64,000 nucleotides of DNA from the NCBI GenBank assembly GCA_021292165.1, contig JAHFWL010000198.1:1-64000 (forward strand), read 5' to 3'. The stretch is from Shinisaurus crocodilurus (Eukaryota > Chordata > Lepidosauria > Squamata > Shinisauridae). The notes beneath the pieces are model-generated. The model was not told where the DNA came from. It did no database searches and saw only the letters and a list, made by a program, of their open reading frames with translations. This document shows positions 33,661-45,276 of this stretch, in pieces; positions within the stretch are counted from its first letter, which is position 1, and each line of letters begins with the position of its first letter. The translations under genes and the position numbers were made by a program.

Positions 33661-34418
33661 CCCAAGGTAAACTGAAATATACATGATCAGTTTATCCTGG
33701 GATAAGAGCTCCTAAATTCACCTCAAGTGTTGATTTGGATATACATTCAGTGGGTGAACAAGAGCTAAATAGACCCATTTCTTCCTTCTCACCCAAGCTG
33801 TACTGTTGTACCATGGCTGCTTACTGTAGTAAGACACCTAATCCTAAAGATGTGATGAGCATGCACCAAGGAGCCATGGGCAACTGCTTAGGCTGAATTC
33901 AATGAGATATAAGCAATAGTTTTTTCCAACAGCTTCTTTAACATGATGACTTCAAGGCAAGGGGTACTTTTTGTTCTTGAAGCCATTTCTATGTGTCTAA
34001 AATGAATGGTAGAAGTCTTGAGTATACACATAGCCAGTTCGGAGAGTGATGTGGTATGCAGCACACCAGCAGTATGTAGGAGTGAACTGGGAGTGCTTTG
34101 TTGCCTGAAAATCAGAAGCTCTCTTCTCCCCAATCCACTGCAATTAGTCAGGAGAGTCCGGAATAAGGGGAAATGATAAAGGTTGGGTTATGTCTGCAAG
34201 TAAGGTGGCATGGATACAGATATAGCTGCATACTACTAATAAGCCATTTGAGACCTTACTTGGGAAAATGATCTGAAGGTCCAAGTCACAGTTGTGCCAC
34301 GGAAGCTCCATAGGTCTGACCCTGTAAGCTGCCTAGATAGGAGATGCCTAGAACCACATGTCAGCTGCTCTGACATCTTTGAGGAAGGCTCAAGGTTATT
34401 ATATGCAAGTGTATATAA
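33661..34418. other. Unannotated stretch
   Basis: A short inverted piece near 33645-33720 (AGGAGCTCCCATCCC against GGATAAGAGCTCCTAAA) is the only structure noticed. Confidence 0.35.
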
Positions 34419-34763
34419 CAAGGGTGCATAACCTCAGGCCTGGGGGCCAAATCCAGCCTGAGTTCCCCAGAAGGCCACATATCTTCCTCTGGCCCCACCC
34501 CTTCCTACCAACCACTGATTGTTTGGTGGTCTCCTGGCTGTTGTGGCGTTTTCCCCCATTCTAAAATGTTGAATGCCTCTCCTAAAAGCTTAGTTACTGG
34601 CAGTAAGAGCTTTAAACTAAACAATGCTGGTATTTGGGGCATTTTTGACCCCACCCCTTTGGCCCAACCCCCTTTGGTTCCACTCACCACTGGATTGCAG
34701 CCCCCAAAGAGGTTCTCTAAAATTGAATTTGGCCCTGGGAATGAAAGAAGTTCTGCACCCCTG
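34419..34763. mobile_element. hAT-type MITE with near-perfect TSD
   Basis: The 345-bp element starts CAAGGGTGCATAACC and ends AGTTCTGCACCCCTG, inverted around GGGTGC. The flanks GTATATAA and GCATATAA match at 7 of 8 positions. The sequence at 24978-25347 is a relative. Confidence 0.8.
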
Positions 34764-36608
34764 GCATATAAGGATCACCCCACAGCCCCTTCCCACTCCC
34801 TAGAAAAGCCACTTCACATGGAAAGGATTGGGTGTACAAGAAGCAGGGTGTGTGTCTTAACCACGTCCTGAACAATTGTTTCTCCTAGCCTTCCAAGCAG
34901 CTTTCCCCCCTGTTGGGTTTTAGCTGCATAGGTGCCCTGTGGGATAAAATAAAATAAAATCGAAAGTCAGTTTAGCATGAGGAATTGATGAGGGTGTGGG
35001 GAGGTTTAGCACTGTTCCCAGCCACAAATCTGTTTCCCCTGAAGACACTTTTCAAGAAGAAGATGAAGCAGAAGAAGATGAAGAGGCTACCAGAATATTG
35101 ATTGATTGGTTGCACTTTTAAACTGCCCAATACCCAAGTTCTGTAGGTGGTGTACAACACACAACAGTTCTTTCACTGTCGGTGAAGCAAAGGAACAAAG
35201 AAACACAAATTCAGATGCTTCTGCAGAGAGCTGGGGGAGGAATGCTGAATATTTAATTCTTTGCGTGTGTGTTTGTATGCATATCAGTTATACTGAATTA
35301 TAAGTAATTCAGTGCTTCTCTTCCTTGCTGCTGCTGCTGCTGAAGTCTGCAGGGAGGTAGAAGAAAATAAAGAAGAGAACTGATTCCCCATTCAGCATCT
35401 TGATAGGCTCTCACTTATTTACAAAGTTAGCTTCATAGCCACATAATTTTAATTGGATTAATATTCTGACTTATTTACAGTAAGCATTTTGAACAAGTAA
35501 TTACTTTCTCAATGTTTCTTTAAAAAAAAGTGCTGAATTTCTAATCATCTCACATGTTTGTAATTAAAATATGACACTGAAGAACCTCTTCTTGACAAGA
35601 GAGAAAAAAGAAACAAGAAAAAATATTGTTGTTTTTCTATTCCTATAATTTCTCATAATTTCCTTTCTGTGCTTCAAATTATTACCCTCACCATTATCTT
35701 TGCAAGGAAGGGTCATTATGCAGTAGATCTGCAAACAATTTTGTTACATGACATTCTAGATAAAAAGCAAAGCTTTAAAATTTGAGTAATACTTTGTATA
35801 CATATTTTTATTTGTGAGGTACAAATTATCGCTTTTCCAGAACTTGGAGGCAGTGGTATCTGTACCATTGCCATCAGCAGTAGCAAAATCTAACAGTCAT
35901 CATGCAAAAAGTGCCTTTAAAGAACAGAGTTCTATGCAGTCAGTGAAGTTCTCCCAAGCAAAGCAAAACTAAGAAAAGGAATTTGGGGGCACAGAGAGGT
36001 GGGCTTTACAGCACCTGGGATTCTTCTTCCACTCAAATTAAATTCAAAGAGGAAAAGAATTGCCAACTTCCCTGGCCTCTAAAAAATGTCCTTGTACAAA
36101 ACTTAATGGAGCCATGTGGCTCCATTATATCTGATAGAGGGGAATGAATAGGGTCAAAAACCAAGTGTATGTGTGTGAGGGATGGGGGGAGACCACAGAG
36201 GACCTGCAACTCAAGGAATGGGACCACCACCACCACCACCACCACATTCAGTGTTTTACCCATGCAGCATCTCAGTGCCCTCTCTATTTAATGTAATGTA
36301 GCTATGTTCTCCATTATATTATTCAATGGGGAGAATTAGGATCCTACAGGGATAAAATCAAAGGTGCTGTAAAGGCCACACTGCATGGGTCCTCCATTGG
36401 CAGTTGGCCTCTCTCTCTCAGATCTGACCTCTGTAGCATCCCTGCAGCCACATACCAATTAATGGGGTCATGATGATGGGGGTCAAATGCCAAGGGTGTA
36501 TGTGTGTGGGGGGGAGACCACCCCTGTGGTCCCTTCATGGAAGCTGGCCTCCCTCCTGGATTTTGCCCCACAGTCTCATTTACCCACCCCAAACAAAATA
36601 ATGGAATC
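34764..36608. other. Unannotated stretch with short triplet runs
   Basis: TGCTGCTGCTGC lies at about 35328 and a (CCA)n run at about 36223-36244. The stretch 35400-35600 is AT-rich and free of recognised repeats. No coding sequence was identified. Confidence 0.4.
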
Positions 36609-37050
36609 AGCATGGCGTATTGGTTAGAGTCTTGGACTAGGATTGGAGAGACCCAGGTTCAAATTCCCACTCAGCTCTGAATCTCACTGAAAGACCTTCT
36701 GCCAGTCACTATCTTTCAGCCTATCCTATCCCACAGGGTTGTTCTGAGGATAAAATGGAAGGGGGAAATCATGAAAGCCAGAGTGGCGTAGTGGTGAGAG
36801 TGTTGGACTGGGACTCGGGAGATCCGGGTTCTAGTCCCCGCTCAGCCATGAAGCTCACTGGGTGACTTTGGGCCAGTCACTGATTCTCAGCCTAACCTAC
36901 CTCACAGGGTTGTTGTGAGGATAAAACAGAGAGGGAGAGGAAGATTATGTAAGCCGAAAAAAGGCGGGGTATAAATATAATAAATAAATGTACACTGCCT
37001 TGAGCTCCTTAGAGGAAAGGCAGGATATAAATGCAATAAATAAAATAAAT
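36609..37050 (+). repeat. tRNA-derived SINE with L2-like tail, interrupted by a younger copy
   Basis: The left part (36609-36776) has a tRNA-like head (GGCGTATTGGTTAGAG, then GGTTCAAATTCCC) and a body with CACAGGGTTGTTCTGAGG. Its tail resumes at 36990 with TGCCTTGAGCTCC and ends AGGCAGGATATAAATGC plus (AAAT)n. The tail resembles L2 LINE 3' ends, the same partnership as in MIR-type SINEs. Confidence 0.8.
36777..36989 (+). repeat. tRNA-derived SINE with L2-like tail, inserted in the preceding SINE
   Basis: A complete copy has the head GTGGCGTAGTGGTGAGAG (A box), GGTTCTAGTCC (B box), body CACAGGGTTGTTGTGAGG and tail GGCGGGGTATAAATATAAT plus (AAAT)n. It splits the older SINE between 36776 and 36990. 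Little duplication is visible beyond ATG on each side. Confidence 0.85.
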
Positions 37051-38319
37051 GTACTAAATTAATGTAATGATTAAATGAATAAATTCATGAATGAATCTGA
37101 CCACTTGCACCCCATGGCTGTATGGCAAGTATTCTTAAAGCAAAGGTAGGCAGCCTTAGATGCGGATTATAGTTGGGATCCAACCCCCCGCTCCCCTCAT
37201 GCACAACGGAGAGTGCTTCCATGTGTACAAGGTGGAAGCGAGGGATTATTTCCTCATGGGGTGCTGCTTTTAGAGCAGCATGGGGGAGGGGGGTCTGCTG
37301 GAAGCGGGAACTGAGAAATCTCCATGAACAAGAAGAGGTATTTGGATCCCAGATTCTGGCTAGATCAGCAGTGGGGAACCTTTTCTCTACGAAGGGCATT
37401 TCTAGCTTCATACTCTTCCTCTCCATCCCCCTCCTGTATTCCTCATGCATGTGCAATTACATTTGAAGATGACAAAGAATCTTTTCATAACAGATATTAC
37501 AGACATAGTTATAAAGTGTGTGTGTGTGTGTGTGTGTGTGTTTTGGCTTCATCCACCCCCTGGAGGTTTGCGAAAAAGGGTTTGAAGGGAAATGCTTGTT
37601 GCTAGCAAAAGTAAAATAAAATAAATCTACTGTATTGGTCTCACTTCAAATGTTTTACTGGTTTCCATACATATGAAAGTCACTTTTTGGGAGCTGGAAT
37701 CTTGACATTTCATACTACCCAAACACTACTTTGCTGTGAAATGGCAAAAAAATCACGATAAATCAAATTCACAAGTACTAGCAAAGCAGAAAGAAGTACT
37801 TCTTTCACAGCAGAAGCACTGAATTGATTTTGTGATATCAAAACAACCTATCCACACTTCTGCACTTCGGAAAAGGAATAAACCAAAATTACATTATTGC
37901 TGCAACAAACTTGTACATTAGACTTTTCACACATGTTCCCTTGGTGAGGTTCTATAGAACAATCTGTGGAAACTGGAAAGAAAGACAGAAAGAAAGAAAA
38001 GGTAAAATATTCTTTCTGAAATAAAGAAGAAAAAATTATAAACAGCCCTGGTTCAGAATTTAATTATTTCACATCTTGATTATTGTAAAGTTTTCCTCTT
38101 TCTTATTTTAGAGCCAAACTAGACATGATGCTTGTTATGTAATGTGCCCTGGAGGTCATTTTTAAATAATTAGCCAGGGTGTGGGAGGCCAAGCTTAATT
38201 GGAACTATGGTATAGGGTGGGGGCATTAATCCTTTGACCCTCTGTAGTCCCAGTCAGAATTGCTCACTGCACTCCTGCTATTCGCAATGGTTGGAACGTT
38301 CCCACTGGTGGCAAATTCT
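37051..38319. other. Unannotated, with a (GT)n microsatellite
   Basis: (GT)n lies at 37516-37541, and an AAAGAAAG run lies near 37980. The overlapping frames of 90-123 codons at 37085-37605 lie on both strands and have no recognisable domain. Confidence 0.4.
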
Positions 38320-38480
38320 TTGTTGTTGTTGTATTTTTATATTGCTTGACCATTGTTGTCTTCTAAATCAGGTCACATTAATAATAAGAGAGAGAGAGAC
38401 TCTGCCATCAGGCTTACAAACTAAAAAGACATGTCACAAAAGACAAGGAGAATGGAGGAAATAGGTAGATGAGGGACATC
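38320..38480 (-). repeat. L2-like LINE 3' untranslated piece
   Basis: CAGGCTTACAAACTAAAAAG followed by CACAAAAGACAAGGAGA parallels the piece at 62555-62605, indicating a shared dispersed repeat in reverse orientation. Family assignment to L2 is tentative. Confidence 0.4.
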
Positions 38481-38783
38481 AGTTCTTCAAGGCCAGAACA
38501 AAGCATTGAGCCATTTTGGCACTTATATCCAGTTACAAGTGTGCTTGTGTATTCTGTTTGGGCCACAATGATTTTCCCTTGCTGGTTTTCTTGCTTGAAT
38601 AGAAATTGGTGGTTCTTGTTCCTTTGGCCAATGGCTGTGGCCAGAGTGTAGTTTCCCCTTGCTTCTGCAGTGCCAGGGTAACAAGAATTTGGAGTTGGGT
38701 CTTCTTTCTGGCAGGGAGGGGGAAGTGAACTCCCTGAAGCTGTTCCTTCTCTGGCTGATGGATGGGGCCAAGATGGTCTCTCT

Positions 38784-40735
38784 CTCTATTTATTTATTTA
38801 TTTATTATATTTTTAAATAGCCCATCTGGCCAGTCACCCAGCCACCCTGGGCGATGTACAATAATTAAAATGCAATACAATACAATAAAACATAATTAAA
38901 ACACAATTAAAATATAATATATATATATATATATATTTAAACCTAACCCACCCCATATTCCCGCCTGAAAAGCCATGTTTTTAAAGCCTGGCGGAAGTTC
39001 ATCAAGGAGGGGGGCATGACAGAGGTCACTGGGGAGGGAGTTCCATAACTTGGGGGCCACCACAGAGAAGGCCCTCTGCCTAGTCCCCACCAGCCTGGCT
39101 GCTCTGACTGATAGGACAAGGAGAAGGCCGTCCGTGGCAGATCTTGTTGAGCGACCTACTTGGTGTTGCTGGAGGCACTCCTTGAGATAAGCTGGACCGG
39201 AGCTGTATAGAGTTTTAAAGGTCAAAACCAACACCTTGAATTCGGCCCGGCAAGCAACTGGTAGCCAGTGCAACTCCTTGAGCACTGGTGTGATGTGATC
39301 TCGCCGGCGGCAGCCTTTAACCAGGCGAGCGGCTGCATTCTGTACCAGCTGAAGCTTCCGAACTGTCTTCCAGGATAACCCCACATAGAGCGCATTACAG
39401 TAGTCTAGGTGAGAGGAGACCAAGGCATGAACCACCGATGGGACCAGATGATTAGGAAGGCGGGGCGCAGCTGCCATATCAGATGGAGTTGATACAGCAT
39501 GCCCGGCTCACAGCTCACACCTGAGCCTCCATGGACAGCTGGGAATCTAGAATGACTCCCAAGCTGCAGACCTGGTCTTTCAGGGGTAGATGTACCCCAT
39601 TCAGCACCAGGTCAACATCCCCTAAGATCTAAACAACATCCCCTAAGATCTAAACCTCCCCTTGTCTCCCACCAGAAGTACCTCGGTCTTGTTGGGGTTC
39701 AGTTTCAGCATGTTCCTTCCCATTCAGCCACCCACTGACTCCAGGCACTTGGACAGGGTCTCAACAGCCAACCTCGGTGAGGACTTGGAGAGGTAGAGCT
39801 GTGTGCCATCCACATATTGATGACAGCGCACCCCAAACCTCCTGATGATAGCTCCCAGCGGCTTTAAGTAGATGTTAAATAACATCGGGGAGAGGATGGA
39901 ACCCGGCGGCACCCCACAAGTGTGGGCCTCCTCCCCAAGAACCACCCTCTGGTACCTTCCAGAGAGGAAGGACCAGAACCACTGCAATACAGTGCCTCCC
40001 ATGCCCAACCCCTCCAGACGGTCCAGAAGGATACCGTGGTCAATGGTATCAAAAGCTGCTGAGAGATCGAGGAGGACTAGAAAGGAGCATTCGCCCCTAT
40101 CCAAAGCCCACCTCATATCATCCACCAAGGCGACCAAGGCCGTTTCCGTCCCATGTCCAGGCCTGAAGCCCGACTGGCATGGATCTAAATTATCAGCTTC
40201 ATCTAAGTGTGCCTTCAACTGAGCCCCCACCACCCTCTCGATCACCTTGCCCAGAAATGGCAAATTGGAGACTGGGCGGAAGTTGTTCAGATCTTGGGGA
40301 TCCAAGGAGGGCTTCTTTAAAAGTGGTCTTCTTGCTGCCTCCTTGAGGGCTGATGGCATCACTCCCTCCTCGAGGGAGGCATTCACCACCACCTTGATCC
40401 CCTCACCTAGTCTCTCCCTGCAGCTCATGATGACCCAGGATGGGCAAGGATCAAGCAAGCAGATGGTCGGCCTCACAGATGAAAGCACCTTGTCCACTTC
40501 ATCAGAAGGAAGAAGCTGGAACTGATCCCAGAAAACCGGTCTGCCATTGTCCTCCTCCCACTCACTCCCTGTATCCACGACGTACAAAATCCCACTCATA
40601 ATCCACTCGATTTTATCTGCGAAGTGCTTCGCTAAAGCCTCACAGGAGACACTTGCTTTGATGTTATTCCTGGGAGATAGCAGGTAAACCCTCTCAGTAG
40701 ACCTTGGTCCCCTGGTCAATGGTAGAAGCCAGAGT
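38784..40735 (-). pseudogene. 5'-truncated L2/CR1-type LINE ORF2 (reverse transcriptase)
   Basis: This non-LTR retrotransposon polymerase would perform target-primed reverse transcription. The frame at 40719-39724 covers the RT: NFRPVSNLPFLGKVIERVV, QSGFRPGHGTETALVALVD, LLDLSAAFDTIDHGILLDRL, GVPPGSILSPMLFNIYL and YVDGTQLYLS. The catalytic box, usually YADD in this group, reads YVDG, so the second aspartate is lost. A TGA follows at 39724, probably from a Trp codon, and a 21-bp tandem duplication (about 39613-39655) carries further stops. The C-terminal region continues at 39477-38896 (LVQNAAARLVKGCRRRDHIT, LHWLPVACRAEFKVLVLTF). The 3' end reaches an (AAAT)-type tail at 38784. Endonuclease and ORF1 are missing: a dead 5'-truncated copy. 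Confidence 0.88.
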
Positions 40736-40914
40736 GTGCTTCAGTAGGGGTGCCACAGTATAGCAGATGTTGCAGTGCTGCTGGTGTGGACCATTATCCC
40801 AAACCCCCTTCTCCCTAATTTTATCCAATTTGGTAACTCTTGTGGGAGAAAAAGATCAGCAGCTTGATGTACAAATGCACACACAAGCTATTCAAAGGAG
40901 ATTAGAATGAGGGT
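40736..40914. other. Unannotated spacer
   Basis: No feature was recognised. Confidence 0.35.
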
Positions 40915-41228
40915 ACATATAATTTATGGATTGATTTTATTTCATTTGTACCCTTCCTTTCTACCAAGAAAATGGCACTCAAGGTGGCTTACAATCACAG
41001 GAACTAAATTAAAAAAACAAAAACAAAAACCTTGATTAAAACAAGAATAAAACAAATGCACCACAGTAACAGAATAAAACCAGCAGCAACCCAGTAAACC
41101 AGATCACACAGCAAAGGCCTGCTTGAACACAAACATATTCGCCTTCCAGTGCGAGGACAGTAGAAAGGGAGCCAACCTATCCTCCGTCAACAGCGAGTTA
41201 CACAGGCTGGAAGAAGACACTGAGAAGT
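40915..41228 (-). repeat. L2-type LINE 3' region
   Basis: CTCAAGGTGGCTTACAATCAC and AAAACAAAAACAAAAACC followed by GCAAAGGCCTGCTTGAAC read as the reversed L2-type 3' region and coding C-terminus. Only this end is present. Confidence 0.6.
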
Positions 41229-41229
41229 A

Positions 41230-41429
41230 GCGATGTGCGGTTAAGCCTCGAGTGGCGTAGTGGACCAAAATCAGCCCGCTCACGCCCGCACGAGACTTGG
41301 TTGAGCCTACCTTATTCTGTCGGCGGCTTGCCTCTCCACGGCGAGCCGCCTGCGCCACCCGCTCCGGTCCCGTCGCGTCACTTCTGGCACCGGAAATGAC
41401 GCGACGGGACCCTGCGCAGGCGGGCTGGT
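41230..41429. mobile_element. GC-rich MITE, left-hand copy (partial)
   Basis: It begins TAGCGATGTGCGGTTAAGC and shares CCCGTCGCGTCACTTCTGG and CGGGACCCTGC with the adjoining copy at 41430. It has no right terminus of its own, so it is either truncated or interrupted by its neighbour. Confidence 0.5.
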
Positions 41430-41872
41430 AGGGATGTAACCGATTGCTCGCGCGGGCGTGAGTGGGGCCAAACTTGCGTGGACCTACCTTCGGGAGTCTG
41501 GTGGCTCCTCGGCTCAGCTCTCCGCGGAGAGCCAGCCGCGCCGCCCCCGTCGTGTCACTTCCGGCGCGGAAGAAGTGACGGGACGGGACCCTGCTCCAGA
41601 GCACTGGACCCCCGCACTATGTTTTTGGCGTGGAAAAGCAGAGCAACAGGGCTGTTTAAGCCCTGTTGCTCTGGTTCCCCTCGCCAAAAACATAGTGCAG
41701 GGGTCCAGCGCGCCGGAGCAGCCGGAAGTGACGCTCCGGAGGACCGCGGCTTGAGCAGCGATGGCGGCTCGAGCGGCGCAGAGAATGCTCCGCGCCGCTC
41801 AGAAGATCAAGGTGGGGGGCCGCCGCCGCGAGTTGAGGCGGGGGCGAGCCCCCCCCCGTTCGATTACACCTC
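41430..41872. mobile_element. GC-rich TAGGGATG-family MITE with long hairpin core
   Basis: It starts TAGGGATGTAACCGATTGC and ends GTTCGATTACACCTCTA, imperfect inverted ends. At 41604-41708 the core is a near-perfect hairpin with arms of about 50 bp (CGCACTATGTTTTTGGCG against CGCCAAAAACATAGTGC) around TTTAA. The 8-bp flanks (CGGGCTGG and GAAAGCCC) do not match, so the insertion or its neighbour has been rearranged. Confidence 0.65.
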
Positions 41873-41880
41873 TAGAAAGC

Positions 41881-41885
41881 CCTTT

Positions 41886-41917
<32 letters not shown>

Positions 41918-42133
41918 TTATATTTATACCCCGCCTTTTTTTCTGCAAGGAACCCAAGGCAGCTTACATAATCCTCCTCCTCCTCTCCATTTTATCCTCA
42001 TACCAACCCTGTGAGGTAGGTTAGGCTGAGAGTCAGTGACTGGCCCAAAGTCACCCAGTGAGTTTCATGGGCGAGCGGTGACTAGAACCTGGATCTCCTG
42101 AGTCCCAGTCCAATACTCTCACCACTATGAATG
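41881..42133 (-). repeat. tRNA-derived SINE with L2-like tail
   Basis: From the left, (TTTA)n, TATACCCCGCCTTTTTTTC, CAACCCTGTGAGGTAGG and CCAGTCCAATACTCTCACC are the reversed tail, body and head of the SINE at 36777. The extreme 5' tRNA-like head is lost. Confidence 0.82.
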
Positions 42134-42746
42134 TGGATGCGCATATTGATATCCATTCAGTTTAGCCCTCAGTTCCAAAGCAAGGATATCTGAAGTGTTC
42201 TGCAGAGTTTCTGTGGATATTCAATACCACTAAGGCAGAAAAACAGAAAAGCCCACTGAAATAAAGGGGCAAATTTGGCACATTCTTCAAATTTGCCATT
42301 GAGGTGCTGCTGTCCCTGTCAAAACCAGCTCTCTATTTTTAAAATCCTATCACAGAGAGATGGGGAATTCATTCTGTAGATTTTCAAGACAATGCCATTA
42401 GACTTTTTGTAATTCTGTGATCCGTGACTTAATGTTTTTACAGTGTGGTATGTTCATTCACTTTGATTTATATAATTTTATAAAAATAAAAAGAGGGAGG
42501 GTGATCTTTCAATCATAAGGAACTGCTACAAAATATGCAAGCAATTAGGTATTATTAGGACAGTTATTATTAGGAAATATATGATAAATTACTGAAAATT
42601 GCTGCATGTCCTGATATAAATCAATGGAGCCTTCACTTCTTGAGGACTGAGCACAGTTTGAATCACTCAAATGAGAAGATACATCAGGAGTGCACAAAGT
42701 CATTAACAACTGTCACACAAGGAGGATAAAAGATTACAACTCTTAC
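42134..42746. other. Unannotated AT-rich stretch
   Basis: The region 42390-42640 is AT-rich and lacks recognisable repeats. No coding sequence was identified. Confidence 0.4.
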
Positions 42747-42829
42747 AGTGCAACTGTATACATGCATACTCGAAACTAAGTCCCACTTGGGATTTATTCC
42801 CAAGTAAGTGTGTATAGGATTACAGCCTT
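42747..42829. mobile_element. Small palindromic MITE, ATAGGATT family
   Basis: The left arm (GTGCAACTGTATACATGC) and right arm (GTGTGTATAGGATTACAGC) are imperfect inverted repeats around AAGTCCCACTTGGGATTTA. Relatives are visible near 16750, 51000 and 63003. Confidence 0.5.
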
Positions 42830-43814
42830 AATCTTAAAAATGTTTTTAAAAAATCAGTACAGGGCTAAATGTTCAAAGATAAATGATCCCCATCCAGTCC
42901 TTGCTCTTTGTACAAGTGGATCTTGCTTTGGACCATGCTGGCATCAAGACCAGCATGGATGGGTATTTACGTAAGATGCAAGCACAGACCACGCTAGTGC
43001 TTTGTCTGTGTATGCACTCATGTACCCACATAGGTAGGGGAGCGGAGGAACAGGGCTCTACTGAGGCTGTGGGGGAAACCCATGCAGAGCCACTGCACCC
43101 ACAATAGATTGGAACATGTTCCAGATAGATTCCCCTTCCCCCAAACTGGAGATGTTTTAGAAATGGTTTTCATGGGATTTGCATGTGTGAGATTTAGCTC
43201 AGTTGAGAGCCATGACCCACAGAGAACTCAGTGACTGGTTGTTTATCCTACTGGTTGATCATTCTACTGATTTAGGACGCAATTCTGTGGCCCCTAGACA
43301 TCGTCTGAGAGGCCATAGGATACTGGGGATTCCCCCCTCTGAGGCTGGAGACAGCTCTCCAACCTTGGAAGGGGGGAGTCAGAGATCTGACCCCCCCCCT
43401 CCCATGCCCCTCACAGCCAGTGTAGAAAGAACCATGCCAGCTGCCCTCTGAGGTGAGAAAATTGATCTTGGAGAGGGGGGAAGGGGCGTTCTGGTGGGTG
43501 GGGAGGGAAGGAGACTGGAGAGGCCAGGATATGAGCTATCCTGAACATCTTCCAGCCTCCTTCCCTCCCTGACTGAAGTGCCATCACTAGATGGGCAAAA
43601 AAAACCCATTTAGTGAAATATGCAGGGCAGGAGGATGGGGAGATAAAGTTCACCTCCTCTGCTCCTCCCACACTGCATTCCATGATTGGAAGCCTCCGGT
43701 GCAAGTGACAGGGTTGTGCCCTTAACCTGTTAATGCCAGAAGCCCCCATTACAATGAAATATACTGAAAGTGATTAGTGAGTACTGATGATGGTGCCTTG
43801 AACACAGCTCATTT
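42830..43814. other. Unannotated, with a segment related to 52.6-52.9 kb
   Basis: ATTCTGTGGCCCCTAGACATC near 43270 matches the reverse complement of the stretch at 52890-52915, suggesting an oppositely oriented copy of another MITE. C-tract and G-tract runs occur near 43380-43500. Confidence 0.35.
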
Positions 43815-44230
43815 TAGGGATGGGCAGATCTGTCAAGTCTGATTCTGCTGAGACTGAGTTCCTCTTTCCCCCCATCTCCAGTCTGTTCTGTGCTGGTTCC
43901 ATGCAGATGAGTGTGGTGGGAGGGGTTACAGAAACCTTTGAAATGTGCACATTTCTCAGCACATTTTTCAAATTGTACACATTTTTTGTACGCATCCACT
44001 CATGGACGAAAGTATGGTTGAACACATTTTTTGAATGCATTTCTCCTTGCACACTTTTGAAATGTGCATATTTCATCAGACACATTGTTCCCATTCTGTG
44101 GAACACATTGCAAATCCAGAACTGTACAGATTTCTAAATGCAAAGTGCATCTGTGTCCATTTCTGGGTGGTCCGGATTGGGGAAATCCATCAGCAAAACT
44201 CCACAGGGTGGATTCCTCACACATCCCCTA
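43815..44230. mobile_element. TAGGGATG-family MITE
   Basis: It starts TAGGGATGGGCAGATCTGTC and ends CTCACACATCCCCTA. The interior repeats GCACATTTTTCAAAT-like motifs several times, as in the 19076 copy. No TSD was found, perhaps because the next element adjoins it. Confidence 0.65.
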
Positions 44231-44239
44231 TATCTAATG

Positions 44240-44415
44240 TACGTAGTTTTCGCGCCATAAGACGCACCGGACCATAAGACGCACTTACCGTATGGTACCA
44301 AAAAAATTTTTTTTAAAAAAAATCAGCTGTTCCGTGGGGAATCAGCTGAGAGGTGGGGGCTTCCCCCGCCCTGCCCAGGAGTCCTCCGCTCTTCCGGACC
44401 AGCAGAGGAAAGTAA

Positions 44416-44488
<73 letters not shown>

Positions 44489-44918
44489 TTTTTTTTTAAA
44501 AAAATTAGCTGTTCCACGGGGAATCAGCTGAGAGGCGGGGGCTTCCCCCACCCTCCCCAGGAGTCCTCTGCTCTTCTGGACCAGCAGAGGAAAGTAAAAC
44601 ATAAATAAATAAAATAAAATAATAATAATAATAATAATAATAATTTATTTTAAAAAAATTAGCTGTTCCACGGGGAATCAGCTGAGAGGCGGGGGCTTCC
44701 CCCACCCTCCCCAGGAGTCCTCTGCTCTTCTGGACCAGCAGAGGAAAGTAAAACATAAATAAATAAAATAAAATAATAATAATAATAATAATATATTTTT
44801 TTTAAAAAAAAAAACACCAGCTGTTCCACGGGGAATCAGCTGAGAGGCGGGGGCTTCCCCCGCCCTGCCCAGGGGTCCTCCGCTCTTCCGGACCAGCAGA
44901 GGAAAGTAAAATAATAAC

Positions 44919-44957
<39 letters not shown>

Positions 44958-45239
44958 TTTTTTAAAAAAAAATATATCAGCTGTTCCACGGGGAATCAGC
45001 TGAGAGGTGGGGGCTTCCCCCGCCCTGCCCAGGAGTCCTCTGCTCTTCTGGACCAGCAGAGGAAAGTAAAACATAAATAAATAAAATAAAATAATAATAA
45101 TAATAATAATAATATATTTTTTTTTTAAAAAAAAACACCAGCTGTTCCACGGGGAATCAGCTGAGAGGCGGGGGCTTCCCCCGCCCTGCCCAGGGGTCCT
45201 CCGCTCTTCCGGACCAGCAGAGGAAAGTAAAATAATAAC

Positions 45240-45276
<37 letters not shown>

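Noticed and set aside
36777..36850. tRNA genes at 2.9, 22.3, 36.6, 36.8 and 52.0 kb
   Set aside because: A and B boxes are present, but each is followed by the SINE body and tail, and no acceptor stem pairing was seen.
41104..42014. Frames of 166-178 codons in GC-rich DNA
   Set aside because: They cross L2, MITE and SINE boundaries and end in poly-(YLFI) from the (TTTA)n tail.
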